Shown one piece after another: positions 7,911-16,228 of a DNA stretch of 64,000 nt. Where the stretch lies: NCBI RefSeq assembly GCF_048323755.1, contig NZ_JBLWFS010000006.1, forward strand, positions 129,902-193,901, read 5' to 3'. This DNA comes from Alkalihalobacterium sp048323755 (GTDB lineage Bacteria > Bacillota > Bacilli > Bacillales > Bacillaceae_F). The notes under the pieces were generated by a model that worked only from the letters and a program-made list of their open reading frames with translations, did not search any database and was not told where the DNA came from. The position numbers and the translations under genes are program-made. The number at the start of each line of letters is the position of its first letter. Position 1 is the stretch's first letter.

Positions 7911-8813
7911 ATGAGGAAACCAAATTATCCCCTATGGACTGACACTCCTTATGCAGGTGAGACACATCCGCCAAACGATCCTGTTGAACGCTATGCGGGA
8001 TCTTGGAAAACGCACTTTATCAAGAGATGCAAAGGTGGCGGTTTTGAAACATTAGATGGTAGAAAAATAAGATTTGCCATCAGGCATCCAAATACGATTA
8101 ATTGGGACGAACAATTAAAAATCGTACAACGTGAAATGGAAAACATTTCAGATGACCGAATAGCCATCGTGAAGTATTGGGGTTCTGGTCCTCCACCGAA
8201 ACAATGGTTACCCATCGCCGATCGATTAATTGATACGTATAACGTCTCAGCCCCTCGAGCTGCACGAATATTATCAACACTTTTCACTGGGCTTAATGAT
8301 GCATTTATTGTGACATGGGACATGAAATATAAATTAAATGTAGCTCGTCCAAATCAACTGGATCAAAAATTAGCGACTGTTATTTGTACGCCAAAACATC
8401 CGGCCTACCCGTCAGGACACGCCACTGTTTCAGGTGCAGCTGCAGTCATTTTAAGTTACTTCTTTCCAGCCGAAAGTAGAAAAATTCATGCCTTAGCTGA
8501 AGAAGCTGCTTTATCAAGGTTATACGGTGGTATTCACTTTCCAGTCGAAAATGAACAAGGACTGCGTCTCGGAAGACAGATCGGTGAAATTATTGTTCAG
8601 CAACTAAGAAAAGATTATGACTCCAATAATCATCCGATTGATACTCCTTACCGTCAATATAAAAACGCAAAACTAATGCCTCCTCCATATGAACAAGTCA
8701 TTCCTTATAACCATGATACATCTTGCAGCTCTTTAGTTATCGAAACTGAAACGGCTGTTCCAAAGAACATTACAAATACTAGTAATCTAACAAAACCAGT
8801 ACTATTTATTTAG
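7911..8813 (+). CDS. Vanadium-dependent haloperoxidase/PAP2-family enzyme
   Basis: The 300-residue protein carries the vanadate/phosphate site of the haloperoxidase-PAP2 superfamily: KYKLNVARP (Lys and Arg-Pro), YPSGHAT (the PSGH motif with the acid-base His) and SRLYGGIHFPVEN (second Arg and His). It lacks a signal peptide and transmembrane helices, so it looks cytosolic. The reaction could be halide oxidation with peroxide or phosphate-ester hydrolysis; the motifs do not separate these. GAGGTGA precedes the ATG. A terminator hairpin follows, so it is monocistronic. Confidence 0.8.
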   Translation: MRKPNYPLWTDTPYAGETHPPNDPVERYAGSWKTHFIKRCKGGGFETLDGRKIRFAIRHPNTINWDEQLKIVQREMENISDDRIAIVKYWGSGPPPKQWLPIADRLIDTYNVSAPRAARILSTLFTGLNDAFIVTWDMKYKLNVARPNQLDQKLATVICTPKHPAYPSGHATVSGAAAVILSYFFPAESRKIHALAEEAALSRLYGGIHFPVENEQGLRLGRQIGEIIVQQLRKDYDSNNHPIDTPYRQYKNAKLMPPPYEQVIPYNHDTSCSSLVIETETAVPKNITNTSNLTKPVLFI

Positions 8814-8817
8814 AGAC

Positions 8818-8854
8818 AAAAAACCATCAGCGCTCATACGTTCTGATGGTTTTA
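8818..8854. terminator. Bidirectional intrinsic terminator
   Basis: AAAACCATCAG pairs with CTGATGGTTTT around a 12-base loop, between convergent genes. Confidence 0.85.
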
Positions 8855-8862
8855 TCCTTTTA

Positions 8863-9768
8863 TTATTTATAATATGAAACAACTTTATCTCTTACACCCG
8901 CTGGAATATCAAAATGCTTCGGATGTAAAAGGGCAGCAAGCAATTCGATGCCTTCCACTAACGTTGTACTCGGGCGGGTGAATAAATCTCCATCCACTAT
9001 AAAAATCTGTTGATCTCGTACAGCACTTAATTCGTTCCATCCTTGTTTTTGTTCTAATCGGCTTACTTCTTGTATCGCACGCTCCGGTGTAAAACCGCAT
9101 GGTGCAATGACAATCACTTCCGGGTTCGAAGCCACGACAGCTTCCCACTCGGTTGGGCTCGAATGCCCTCCCGGATTACCGAGAGGGTCATAACCTCCTG
9201 CCCTTTCAATTTGATCTGGAATCCAATGCCCACAATTAAAGACAGGCTCAATCCATTCAATCAGCATTACTTTTCTAGGAAGAAGATTATTATCTCGCAG
9301 CTTCTCCGCAATGTGCATTTCCCGCTGCTTTAACTCTTTAAGCCTGACTTGCCCTTTTGCTTCTTCATTCAGTTCACGAGCAATCAGGAGTAAATTGTCA
9401 TAAATATCATCTAATCGATGCGGAACAAGAGCGATGATTTTCGGTTTTTTGGGTAACGACTTTACGACCTCTTCTACGTAACTAGTCCCAATTTGACAGA
9501 CATTACAAACGTGCTGAGTAAAAATAATATCAGGTTGTATTTCTTGTAAAAGCTCCTGATCAACATAATACAGATTTTTATCTGCATCCATATATTCTTT
9601 TACTGTATCATTGATCTCGACACTTGTTAGTTTTTTTCCTTCTAAATGGGAACGAACGACCTTAGGCTTATCACTCGGGCATTCGAACGTGACACCATAC
9701 AAATAGTCTTCTAGGCCCAATTCATAAATCATACTTGTTGCTGCTGGTAAAAACGAACAAACCTTCAT
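8863..9768 (-). CDS. Cytosolic cobalamin-binding protein (BtuF-like fold, no signal peptide)
   Basis: This 301-residue protein has the periplasmic-binding-protein type III fold of B12/iron ABC transporter binding proteins. Motifs include MKVCSFLPAATSMIYELGL at the N-terminus, DIIFTQHVCNVCQIG, GGHSSPTEWE and EVIVIAPCGF. It has no signal sequence or lipobox, so it belongs to the BtuF-like group that stays in the cytoplasm. The cysteine-rich HVCNVC segment is typical of that group. No btuCD genes are nearby. It may bind cobalamin or a corrinoid intracellularly. A cobalamin riboswitch elsewhere in the window (42.85 kb) shows the organism senses B12. Start chosen at ATG with GGTGGTGT upstream. Confidence 0.8.
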   Translation of the reverse strand: MKVCSFLPAATSMIYELGLEDYLYGVTFECPSDKPKVVRSHLEGKKLTSVEINDTVKEYMDADKNLYYVDQELLQEIQPDIIFTQHVCNVCQIGTSYVEEVVKSLPKKPKIIALVPHRLDDIYDNLLLIARELNEEAKGQVRLKELKQREMHIAEKLRDNNLLPRKVMLIEWIEPVFNCGHWIPDQIERAGGYDPLGNPGGHSSPTEWEAVVASNPEVIVIAPCGFTPERAIQEVSRLEQKQGWNELSAVRDQQIFIVDGDLFTRPSTTLVEGIELLAALLHPKHFDIPAGVRDKVVSYYK

Positions 9769-9936
9769 TGAAAAGACACCACCAATTTTATAATTTATAG
9801 TTTGTCTACCTATTTCACTACAGATTGTCCTAATGTTACAATGACCACCAAGTTCATCGTAAAGGGAGAGACTGACTCATTGGAGCAGTTTTTCTCTTTT
9901 TTTGTTGATAAATTGCGGACTGAAAGGATGATCGTT

Positions 9937-10074
9937 ATGCACGTTGGAAGCAAAGGTTGGTATGTACAAAAGTTAAAAGAACGCGGGATCCGTTCTATTG
10001 ATGGACGGAAACTCGAGTTGTATAAAACTCACATACTAGCAAACTTGTATCACGATAAGACGTATTTTAAGTAG
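9937..10074 (+). CDS. DUF2639 (YflJ-like) small protein
   Basis: The 45-residue product reads MHVGSKGWYVQKLKERGI and continues with DGRKLELYKTHILANLY, matching the short YflJ/DUF2639 family of Bacillus. A longer frame starts at 9802, but family length and AAAGGATG 10 bases before the ATG at 9937 support this start. It is basic and amphipathic. Function is unknown; family members are often sporulation-associated. A terminator hairpin follows. Confidence 0.75.
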   Translation: MHVGSKGWYVQKLKERGIRSIDGRKLELYKTHILANLYHDKTYFK

Positions 10075-10084
10075 CAACCCTTTT

Positions 10085-10112
10085 GAGTCATGGCTTTTGT
10101 CCATGGCTCTCT
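10085..10112 (+). terminator. Hairpin after the DUF2639 gene
   Basis: GAGTCATGG pairs with CCATGGCTC (one G-T pair). A T-rich but interrupted tract follows. Confidence 0.6.
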
Positions 10113-10162
10113 ATTCTTATGTTCAATAGAATAATAGCAAAGTGTATTCAGAATGTAAAAAC

Positions 10163-10187
10163 AAAAAGAGCTCAACAGCTGAGCTCC
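10163..10187 (-). terminator. Intrinsic terminator of the TetR gene
   Basis: On the - strand GAGCTCA pairs with TGAGCTC around a 5-base loop, followed by TTTTTG. It lies just past the TetR stop. Confidence 0.8.
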
Positions 10188-10195
10188 CATCCCAT

Positions 10196-10825
10196 TTATT
10201 CAGTTAAGGCCAATATGCTGCCGATAATCGTTTTAGATTGGATATCAATATATTTCTCCAATGTATACCTCTTTCTTAATGCCCACCCTCTAAATGCCCA
10301 CATATGGCCTTGAACAATAATATTATGAGTTAATAAGTAAATATCATCTTCACAAAGTGAAATCTTTTCTTCCTTCAGCGCCTTAGAGAAAATACCCATG
10401 ACATATTGAACAAAATCATTTTCTTTAGACAATACATATTCTAAATAAGGTTTCGGTAAAGATCGTGACTCACTATACATAATGCTCGTTTCATCCCATA
10501 TTTCGTTAATGACGTGAAAATATTCTTTCACAAACGATCTAATCCGATCGTGACCTTTAAACTGATCACTTACTCTCCTTTTTAAAATCGTATTTAATTG
10601 GTCATAAAGGGATTCAAAGAATAAGTATAAAATGTCCTCTTTACTCTCTACATACTCATAAATGGCACCAAAACTCATTCCTGCGTTTTCAGCAATTTCC
10701 CTCGTGGTCGTTCGATGAAAACCTTTTTGTTTAAATGGTTGAATGGAAGCTGCTAAGATTTGATTTCTCCTTTTTTGGATTTTCTGATTGTTTTTTACCA
10801 TCGATGGAATATGTAACTTCTTCAA
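10196..10825 (-). CDS. TetR/AcrR-family transcriptional regulator
   Basis: The 209-residue protein has an N-terminal TetR helix-turn-helix (about residues 20-65: RRNQILAASIQPFKQKGFHRTTTREIAENAGMSFGAIYEYVESKEDIL). The alpha-helical ligand domain follows. The start is probably TTG with AAAGGGGGAA upstream; an in-frame ATG at 10801 is the alternative. It follows the two hot-dog dehydratase genes by 36 bp on the same strand, so it probably belongs to their operon and controls it in response to an acyl-CoA-type ligand (inference from FadR/FapR-like TetR regulators). Confidence 0.85.
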   Translation of the reverse strand: MKKLHIPSMVKNNQKIQKRRNQILAASIQPFKQKGFHRTTTREIAENAGMSFGAIYEYVESKEDILYLFFESLYDQLNTILKRRVSDQFKGHDRIRSFVKEYFHVINEIWDETSIMYSESRSLPKPYLEYVLSKENDFVQYVMGIFSKALKEEKISLCEDDIYLLTHNIIVQGHMWAFRGWALRKRYTLEKYIDIQSKTIIGSILALTE

Positions 10826-10861
10826 TCTAATTCCCCCTTTCCTTTCTTGGACATAGCCGTT

Positions 10862-11218
10862 TTAATTCAATTGAATTAAACCTCTTAATTTCACTTCTTG
10901 GTTTCGGTTCCTTACAATGACTTCACCTGACGTTTCGTCTTGGAGGGTGCAAGTCACTTGAACTTCCTCTCCTGGCAGTGTCATTGCTGTAAACTTCACA
11001 TCAAATTGTTTCACTTTGTGGATCCCAAACCATTTGGTAAGGTGTGTACCAGTGAGCCCCATAATGTACATACCTTGAGCAATGACGTCTGGAAGACCAC
11101 TGTCTTTTGCTAATATCATGTTTGTGTGAATTGGATTAAAATCACCTGAGGCTCCGGCATACCGGACAAGTTGTTCTCGAGTTACTGTAATAAAATCGCT
11201 CGTTTTGACTTGACTCAT
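10862..11218 (-). CDS. MaoC-like (R)-hydratase/dehydratase, HadB-like subunit
   Basis: The 118-residue single hot-dog protein has the MaoC/hydratase-2 catalytic segment YAGASGDFNPIHTN (Asp and His) and AQGMYIMGL. Its ATG overlaps the upstream gene by 4 bases (ATGA), so both products are probably made together. The pair resembles HadA/HadB of mycolic-acid-type FAS-II or hydratase pairs acting on enoyl-CoA. It probably hydrates or dehydrates a 3-hydroxyacyl thioester; the acyl substrate is unknown. Confidence 0.8.
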   Translation of the reverse strand: MSQVKTSDFITVTREQLVRYAGASGDFNPIHTNMILAKDSGLPDVIAQGMYIMGLTGTHLTKWFGIHKVKQFDVKFTAMTLPGEEVQVTCTLQDETSGEVIVRNRNQEVKLRGLIQLN

Positions 11219-11667
11219 CGACCCTCACCTCTTTCAATTACTACCGATTTGCACTCTAACAATAACTCTTCTTTGTCATTAAAGAAAACGGTTTCAAATG
11301 AGTAGATTGAAAGACCCTTTCGTTGTTTCTCACCAACGAGAAAGGTTTTTCCAAATAAATGGTCTCCTGCAAATATCGGTTTATGATACGTGTATGACTG
11401 ACTGCCATGTAGAACACGAGTTAACGTGAGGTTCAATTCCGCGATGATATCTTCAAAATCGAGTCCCTTCCACATCTCCGGTACGATTCCAAATGTTAAT
11501 GGCACTGGTACATCTGGATATCCTGCTTTATTAGCAGCTTCCTTACTCATAAATAGATCGATATCTTGTGCGCCTGTTGCAATGGCAAATTCAGCAATTT
11601 TTCCCCGCTCCACTTCAAAGTCAAATTCTTTTAATAATCTTGGTACGTTTCGTTCACCTTTGTCCAT
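11215..11667 (-). CDS. HadA-like N-terminal MaoC/FAS1-type dehydratase subunit
   Basis: The 150-residue protein matches the MaoC_dehydrat_N type: EFDFEVERGKIAEFAIATG, a PVPLTFGIVPEMW segment, and VLHGSQSYTYHKPIFAGDHL. This type usually lacks the catalytic Asp-His pair and supplies the binding half of a heterodimer with a HadB-like partner. It is the first gene of a probable hadA-hadB-tetR operon, with AAGGGGG before the ATG. No acyl-CoA ligase, ketoacyl reductase or dehydrogenase is adjacent, so the pathway is open. Confidence 0.8.
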   Translation of the reverse strand: MDKGERNVPRLLKEFDFEVERGKIAEFAIATGAQDIDLFMSKEAANKAGYPDVPVPLTFGIVPEMWKGLDFEDIIAELNLTLTRVLHGSQSYTYHKPIFAGDHLFGKTFLVGEKQRKGLSIYSFETVFFNDKEELLLECKSVVIERGEGR

Positions 11668-11772
11668 TTTAGGCCCCCTTATTAAAGTATGTGACTTTTG
11701 CTTTTTATTACCTTTCTATCCAGTTTATTCATTTTAAAAAAAATTCAGAAATCTGATTAGAGAAAGTATGCT

Positions 11773-13041
11773 TTATTTATTTACGATTGGAAAGGCTAAT
11801 GTGAAACACGTTCCTTCCCCGACTTTACTTTTTATTGAAATCTCACCATGCATCACCTTAATAATACTAAAAACAACCATCGTTCCTAGACCGGTCCCTT
11901 TTTCTTTCGTGGAGTAATATGGTGTTCCTAATCGACTGAGCTGCTCCTCAGTCATGCCAACACCCGAATCTTGAATTAGAATAATCGCTTTATCGTCTTC
12001 TTGTTCTACGGAAACGGTTAATTTTCCACCCTCTGGCATTGCTTCAATCGCATTCTTAGCCAAATTAATGAAGCATTGATGAAACTTTTGCTTTTCTCCA
12101 GCAATAAAAAGATTTGAAACAGATTTAAAATTGATGTGGACACTATTCATTGTCGCATAAGGAGAAACTACTTTTAATACGTATTGGAGTTCATCTTGTA
12201 GTTCTAACATTTGGACATTTTCTAACGAAGGCTTGGCAAACGTTAAATAATCCGTAATTATTTCTTCGGCCCGATCTAACTCTTCCAGTGATAATCGGAC
12301 ATACATTTGCTTTTTATCGTCCGGAATATTTGATTCTCTTAATAATTGAATAAACCCTCTCGTTACCGTTAATGGATTACGAACTTCATGAGAAATACTT
12401 GCAGCAATTTCGCTTACAATTTTTAATTTCTCTAGTTTTTTGAGTTCTTCTAATATCATACGTTCCGTTCGGGCACGTTCGATTAAAGTAACAAAAAAGA
12501 GAATTCCGATAAATTGCGTTCCATACAATACAACTGTAAAAACTAACTTAATTGGACTAGCATTGGGACTAATAAGAAAGATCAAAGTGAGAATTAAAAC
12601 TATTCCAAAACTAGCAGCTACTGCAGCAATTTTGACCTTGTCTTTAATCTGAATCATTTTTGTAAACCGAGGAATAAGGTACCAGAGAATAATAGCTAAA
12701 ATGGAATAAATGATGATTGAAGCATAATAGCCTTCATCCATTCCTATGAAGTAACGATAGCTTAACAACGTAATAACGAGAAAAATTAGAACTCTTCGAC
12801 CACCATACAAAGCTCCGATAATTAAAGGTAGCTGGCGCATGTCAAAAATAAAAGAAGGCACAGGTGAAATCGTAAATGTCATACATAGAATAATAGAGAT
12901 ACCAGATATTACGGCTACAAAAATTTCATTCGAAATACGGTGTGAATGTCTTTCAATGAATTTATGGTATAAAAAGTACAAAAAAAAGACAAAAGATAGG
13001 TTAAGTAGAAATATTTGGATATCTTCTAGTAGTATATTCAC
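11773..13041 (-). CDS. KinB-like membrane sensor histidine kinase
   Basis: The 422-residue protein has about six N-terminal membrane helices of the 5TMR-LYT type (residues 1-190), including MRQLPLIIGALYGGRR. A HisKA domain (H-box EIAASISHEVRNPLT, near residue 217) and a HATPase_c domain (N-box NLAKNAIEAMP, G1 DSGVGM, G2 GTGLGT) follow. This architecture is that of KinB and related Bacillus phosphorelay kinases that feed Spo0F. No response regulator is adjacent, as usual for orphan sporulation kinases. The start is GTG with GGGGGATTAGG upstream. kapB, which pairs with kinB in B. subtilis, lies separately at 24.4 kb. Confidence 0.85.
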   Translation of the reverse strand: MNILLEDIQIFLLNLSFVFFLYFLYHKFIERHSHRISNEIFVAVISGISIILCMTFTISPVPSFIFDMRQLPLIIGALYGGRRVLIFLVITLLSYRYFIGMDEGYYASIIIYSILAIILWYLIPRFTKMIQIKDKVKIAAVAASFGIVLILTLIFLISPNASPIKLVFTVVLYGTQFIGILFFVTLIERARTERMILEELKKLEKLKIVSEIAASISHEVRNPLTVTRGFIQLLRESNIPDDKKQMYVRLSLEELDRAEEIITDYLTFAKPSLENVQMLELQDELQYVLKVVSPYATMNSVHINFKSVSNLFIAGEKQKFHQCFINLAKNAIEAMPEGGKLTVSVEQEDDKAIILIQDSGVGMTEEQLSRLGTPYYSTKEKGTGLGTMVVFSIIKVMHGEISIKSKVGEGTCFTLAFPIVNK

Positions 13042-13347
13042 CCTAATCCCCCATTCAAGGCAAAACTAGTACTAATTACTTCTATTTTGATCCTCTATTT
13101 TCCTTTAGCCTTTTACACATTTTAAAAGATGTCTATCGTTCCTGACCTGGCTGATCGTATATGATGTAGTTACAAAGCTACGTACCCTGCTAGGAGGATT
13201 CAATAACAATAACAAAAACAATGACAATGACATTCATCGGGCCAATGGGGCAAACTTAACTTGTGAGACATTCCAATAAAGTATTGCTCTTCACGGCACT
13301 ATCTCACGAAAGCAACAATCTTGGACAACAACGCTTAATAAACTTTC
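13042..13347. other. Intergenic region, about 300 bp
   Basis: No gene is supported. There is an AGGAGG at about 13193 followed by an A-rich stretch with ATGACAATGACA, giving only a 12-codon frame with poor spacing. A weak GTAG/CTAC hairpin (about 13168) and a TTGTGAGA/TCTCACGAA pairing (about 13260-13313) are present. It may hold a small RNA or leader; evidence is thin. Confidence 0.3.
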
Positions 13348-14103
13348 CTATTTCTTTCCCGTCGACTTCTCTTTTGTTAATAAGATAAAAAAGTAAACCC
13401 CTAGTCCAATAAATACTATAATTTGGGTGACAATCAATCGCACTTCTTCAGATAGCGGAAAAAAATTAAGAACCACTTCTGGTACATACAAGAAAATTGG
13501 AACCAAAATGGGGAGCCATGTTTTACTCCATAAAGCAACTAGAATTAATGTAACAATTGCAAGACTCGCAACAACAAACGTTCCCATTGCATTGACATAA
13601 AATAACGGTGTTCCGTAGAGTCTATTTAAAAAGATGATCCCGACAAACAGGATAATAGATACCATTCCTAATGTTGTTAATATCATGTATTGCTTCATCG
13701 TCGATCGTTTTTTCTGCGCAATAAACTTATATGTAAAAAGAGTTGCGCCAAGTAACGCTAAACTAACGACAGGAAAACCAACTAATTGAATAATAGAATA
13801 GTTGAGGTCGTTTCTTACTGCATCACCTAATAGAATGAAAGCAAATACACCGACCATAAATATCGGTATGAGTTTGAACCATCCTCTATAATCGACGTTC
13901 ATTTCACTAGCGATCATTTCCATATACGATTTAGGAGATTGCCCGATAATGTGCTCAATATCTTTTCCGTTTTGTTCCGCTTCTCGGAGATGATCCTCCA
14001 ATTCTTCGACGACTTCATTAATTTCATCCATGTTCCTTCCCGTTGAAAACAAGTACAACCGTAAATTATCTAAAAACTGTTGACTGTTCTTTGAAAGCTC
14101 CAT
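13348..14103 (-). CDS. HAAS-domain membrane protein paired with PadR regulator
   Basis: The protein of about 251 residues begins with a soluble helical domain (about 1-80; NLRLYLFSTGRNMDEINEVVEELEDHLREAEQNGKDIEHIIG), matching the HAAS signalling domain. About six or more membrane helices follow. The start is the ATG at 14103 with AAAGGTGAG upstream; the frame extends further but overlaps padR. Genes of this type are co-transcribed with PadR regulators and thought to transmit a membrane signal. Function is unproven. Confidence 0.75.
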   Translation of the reverse strand: MELSKNSQQFLDNLRLYLFSTGRNMDEINEVVEELEDHLREAEQNGKDIEHIIGQSPKSYMEMIASEMNVDYRGWFKLIPIFMVGVFAFILLGDAVRNDLNYSIIQLVGFPVVSLALLGATLFTYKFIAQKKRSTMKQYMILTTLGMVSIILFVGIIFLNRLYGTPLFYVNAMGTFVVASLAIVTLILVALWSKTWLPILVPIFLYVPEVVLNFFPLSEEVRLIVTQIIVFIGLGVYFFILLTKEKSTGKK

Positions 14104-14107
14104 ATTT

Positions 14108-14437
14108 TCACTCACCTTTGTTTTCATTGAATAGTTTCGTAACACTTGATGATAGATCGTTCCATCGTACTTTAAAATTTTCTAGCTCTTTATAACCTTC
14201 GGGTGTTAGCGTATAGTACTTCCTTTTTGGTCCCGATGGTGAAGCTTTTAAGCTCGTTGCTACAAGATTTTCTTTTTTCATGCGTAATAATAAAGGGTAT
14301 ATGCTTCCTTCGCTAACCATTGTAAACCCATAGGATTCAAGCTTTTCAATCATCTCATAACCATAAGTTTCTCCATTTGAAATGACTTGAAGTAAGCAGC
14401 CTTCTAAGATACCTTTCAACATCTGACTTGTCGACAA
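14108..14437 (-). CDS. PadR-family transcriptional regulator
   Basis: The 109-residue winged-helix protein reads STSQMLKGILEGCLLQVI, then GETYGYEMIEKLESYGF, SEGSIYPLLLRMKKENLV and GPKRKYYTLTPEGYKEL: the full PadR N-terminal domain. The frame continues upstream to 14497, but GGAGGTGA six bases before a TTG at 14437 gives the family-typical length. It is followed 4 bp later by the HAAS gene. It probably represses its own operon. Confidence 0.85.
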   Translation of the reverse strand: MSTSQMLKGILEGCLLQVISNGETYGYEMIEKLESYGFTMVSEGSIYPLLLRMKKENLVATSLKASPSGPKRKYYTLTPEGYKELENFKVRWNDLSSSVTKLFNENKGE

Positions 14438-14827
14438 AAGTTCACCTCCAGTGCTCCAGGTACCTTGCAATGCAAGATACGAAGCATAAAAAGTCACAAA
14501 ACATATCCATGTGCGAATAATATTGGTCTCTATATTGTTTTACAAGATAGTTAATAAAAATAAAATGTACCGCTTCACTATTTTGCAATACAACATAGTT
14601 AAACCTTAACAAATATGTTCATACTTTTCAAGGGTCAGTTTAAACATGGGGATGCGTGGAGATTACACCTAGTCGATAACCTACTATTTTCTAAATAATC
14701 ACGATTTTTTGATAAAAATAGCTAAATACCGCTACTATTCCCTGCTATAATACAGAACAAATTTTTATAAACAGATTCTCAAGCTGATTCTTCAAATGAA
14801 AATTAGATTAATATCTAATTTCCCAAT

Positions 14828-14918
14828 TTATTGTCGGCTTTCACTAACTTATTGTCCGGTTTTTAAATTTATTGTCCAATTTGGGATTTTATTGTCCGTT
14901 TAAAAAATATATTGTCCG
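14828..14918. repeat. Five direct repeats of TTATTGTCCG at 20-bp period
   Basis: Copies begin at 14828 (TTATTGTCGG), 14849, 14869, 14889 and 14909 (ATATTGTCCG), so spacings are 21, 20, 20 and 20 bp. Spacer sequences differ but are T/A-rich. The near-exact two-helical-turn period puts all copies on one DNA face, as in iteron or multi-site operator arrays. The period is not a multiple of three, so it is not coding. It lies in a 560-bp gene-free stretch (14498-15057) between the padR promoter and the que terminator; I see nothing else there. Confidence 0.75.
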
Positions 14919-15014
14919 ATTTGCCACACTTATTTGCGAAAATGTGAACTTGTGAATTACAAGAGAAGAACTCGTTCAAGGAATAGAAATGAGTTACAGG
15001 TCCTGTGTACACTC

Positions 15015-15052
15015 AAAAAAACGCATGAAAGTAAATACATACTCCCATGCGT
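15015..15052 (-). terminator. Intrinsic terminator of the que operon
   Basis: On the - strand ACGCATG pairs with CATGCGT around an 18-base loop, followed by TTTTTTT. Confidence 0.8.
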
Positions 15053-15057
15053 TAGGA

Positions 15058-15792
15058 TTAAACCCCACGTTTATTTCCCCATAATAAGGTATGGAGTTGT
15101 GGTAACACCTTTACTTCGTTCAATTCTTTTGAAGCAATTACTTTTTCAATTAATTGCTCGTAGCTTCCAATTAACTTTTGCATCAATTCGGTTGGCTCGA
15201 TATCGTGTAAGTCAACGTTGCCGACTTGCAAGAAGAATGGGATCTCTTTATATCGTAAATGAACATTCTTTGCATAGTTAAAATCTTCATCATTAAATAC
15301 GACGACTTTTAAACTCACGTGATCTTCCAGTCTATGATTTTTCTTTAACTGATCTATGATCTCATCAAGCACTTCAAAGTTCGTTTCCATTCCTGAACTG
15401 GGTGGTTTTGGGGATATCGTTAAGTCATCAACTTTCGTAAACCAATCTTGCCATTTACTTCCTTGTGTCTCTAATCCGATTTTAATTTGCTCTCCTTGAA
15501 GAACATCAATTAGCTCATCGATAGAAGCATACAAGGCGGGATTTCCACCTGATATCGTAACATGATCAAAACGATCCTCACCGATATTTTTCAGTTCAGC
15601 GTATAATTGATCAGCGCTCATTTGTTGAATTTGGTCTTTTGCCGATCCGTCCCAAGTAAAAGCAGAATCACACCATGAACACCGATAGTCACATCCTGCC
15701 GTTCGAACAAACATCGTTTTACGGCCGATAACCATACCTTCTCCTTGAATAGTAGGACCAAAGATTTCTATTACAGGGATATTATTCGCCAT
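15058..15792 (-). CDS. queE: 7-carboxy-7-deazaguanine synthase
   Basis: The radical SAM enzyme converts 6-carboxy-tetrahydropterin to 7-carboxy-7-deazaguanine in preQ0/queuosine synthesis. It shows IFGPTIQGEGMVIG and the iron-sulfur ligands in TAGCDYRCSWCDSAF (C-x3-C-x2-C), then TISGGNPALY. The frame reaches 15849, but AAAGGTGA before the ATG at 15792 gives a 244-residue protein starting MANNIPVIE, the normal length. It overlaps the end of queD by 11 bases, so translation is coupled. Confidence 0.95.
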   Translation of the reverse strand: MANNIPVIEIFGPTIQGEGMVIGRKTMFVRTAGCDYRCSWCDSAFTWDGSAKDQIQQMSADQLYAELKNIGEDRFDHVTISGGNPALYASIDELIDVLQGEQIKIGLETQGSKWQDWFTKVDDLTISPKPPSSGMETNFEVLDEIIDQLKKNHRLEDHVSLKVVVFNDEDFNYAKNVHLRYKEIPFFLQVGNVDLHDIEPTELMQKLIGSYEQLIEKVIASKELNEVKVLPQLHTLLWGNKRGV

Positions 15793-16228
15793 CGAAGTCA
15801 CCTTTTTTCGGTCGATATACAACATAGCTCGTCGGGGTTTCTCGAACAACGACTTGAATACACCTTGGTTTATTAGTTAATTGATCTAGGTAGTGTTGAA
15901 TATTCTCCCAAATCGTCCGTGCTACAACTTCAGTTGTCGGGAAATGCTCCGACTGTTGATCGTTAAAGTCTTCTGTGAAGTCATTAAGAACCGTGTGGTC
16001 ATAACGACCATGGACTAATTTTTTAATTATTTGAAAGTTCACGAGAAAGCCACTGTCATTTAACGTATCACCAGCTACTGTAACATTCACAAAATACGTA
16101 TGGCCGTGAACATTTTTACAATGACCAGCTTCATCATGAGGAATAAAATGAGCTGCCGAGAAATTGAAATCTTTATTTAATTCATAGCGGTAATCGTGTG
16201 GGACTTGCGGATAAAACTGTTGTATCAT
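15782..16228 (-). CDS. queD: 6-carboxy-5,6,7,8-tetrahydropterin synthase
   Basis: The 148-residue T-fold enzyme makes 6-carboxytetrahydropterin from dihydroneopterin triphosphate. It shows FSAAHFIPH, the catalytic Cys with zinc His residues in GHCKNVHGHTYFV, and a DHTVLND segment. ATG is preceded by GAGGAGCGAG, starting right after the queC stop. It is the middle gene of the queCDE operon. Confidence 0.95.
   Translation of the reverse strand: MIQQFYPQVPHDYRYELNKDFNFSAAHFIPHDEAGHCKNVHGHTYFVNVTVAGDTLNDSGFLVNFQIIKKLVHGRYDHTVLNDFTEDFNDQQSEHFPTTEVVARTIWENIQHYLDQLTNKPRCIQVVVRETPTSYVVYRPKKGDFDGE

Noticed and set aside
14828..14918. CRISPR-like array
   Set aside because: The repeat unit is only 10 bp with 10-bp AT-rich spacers, far below CRISPR repeat and spacer sizes, and no cas gene is present.
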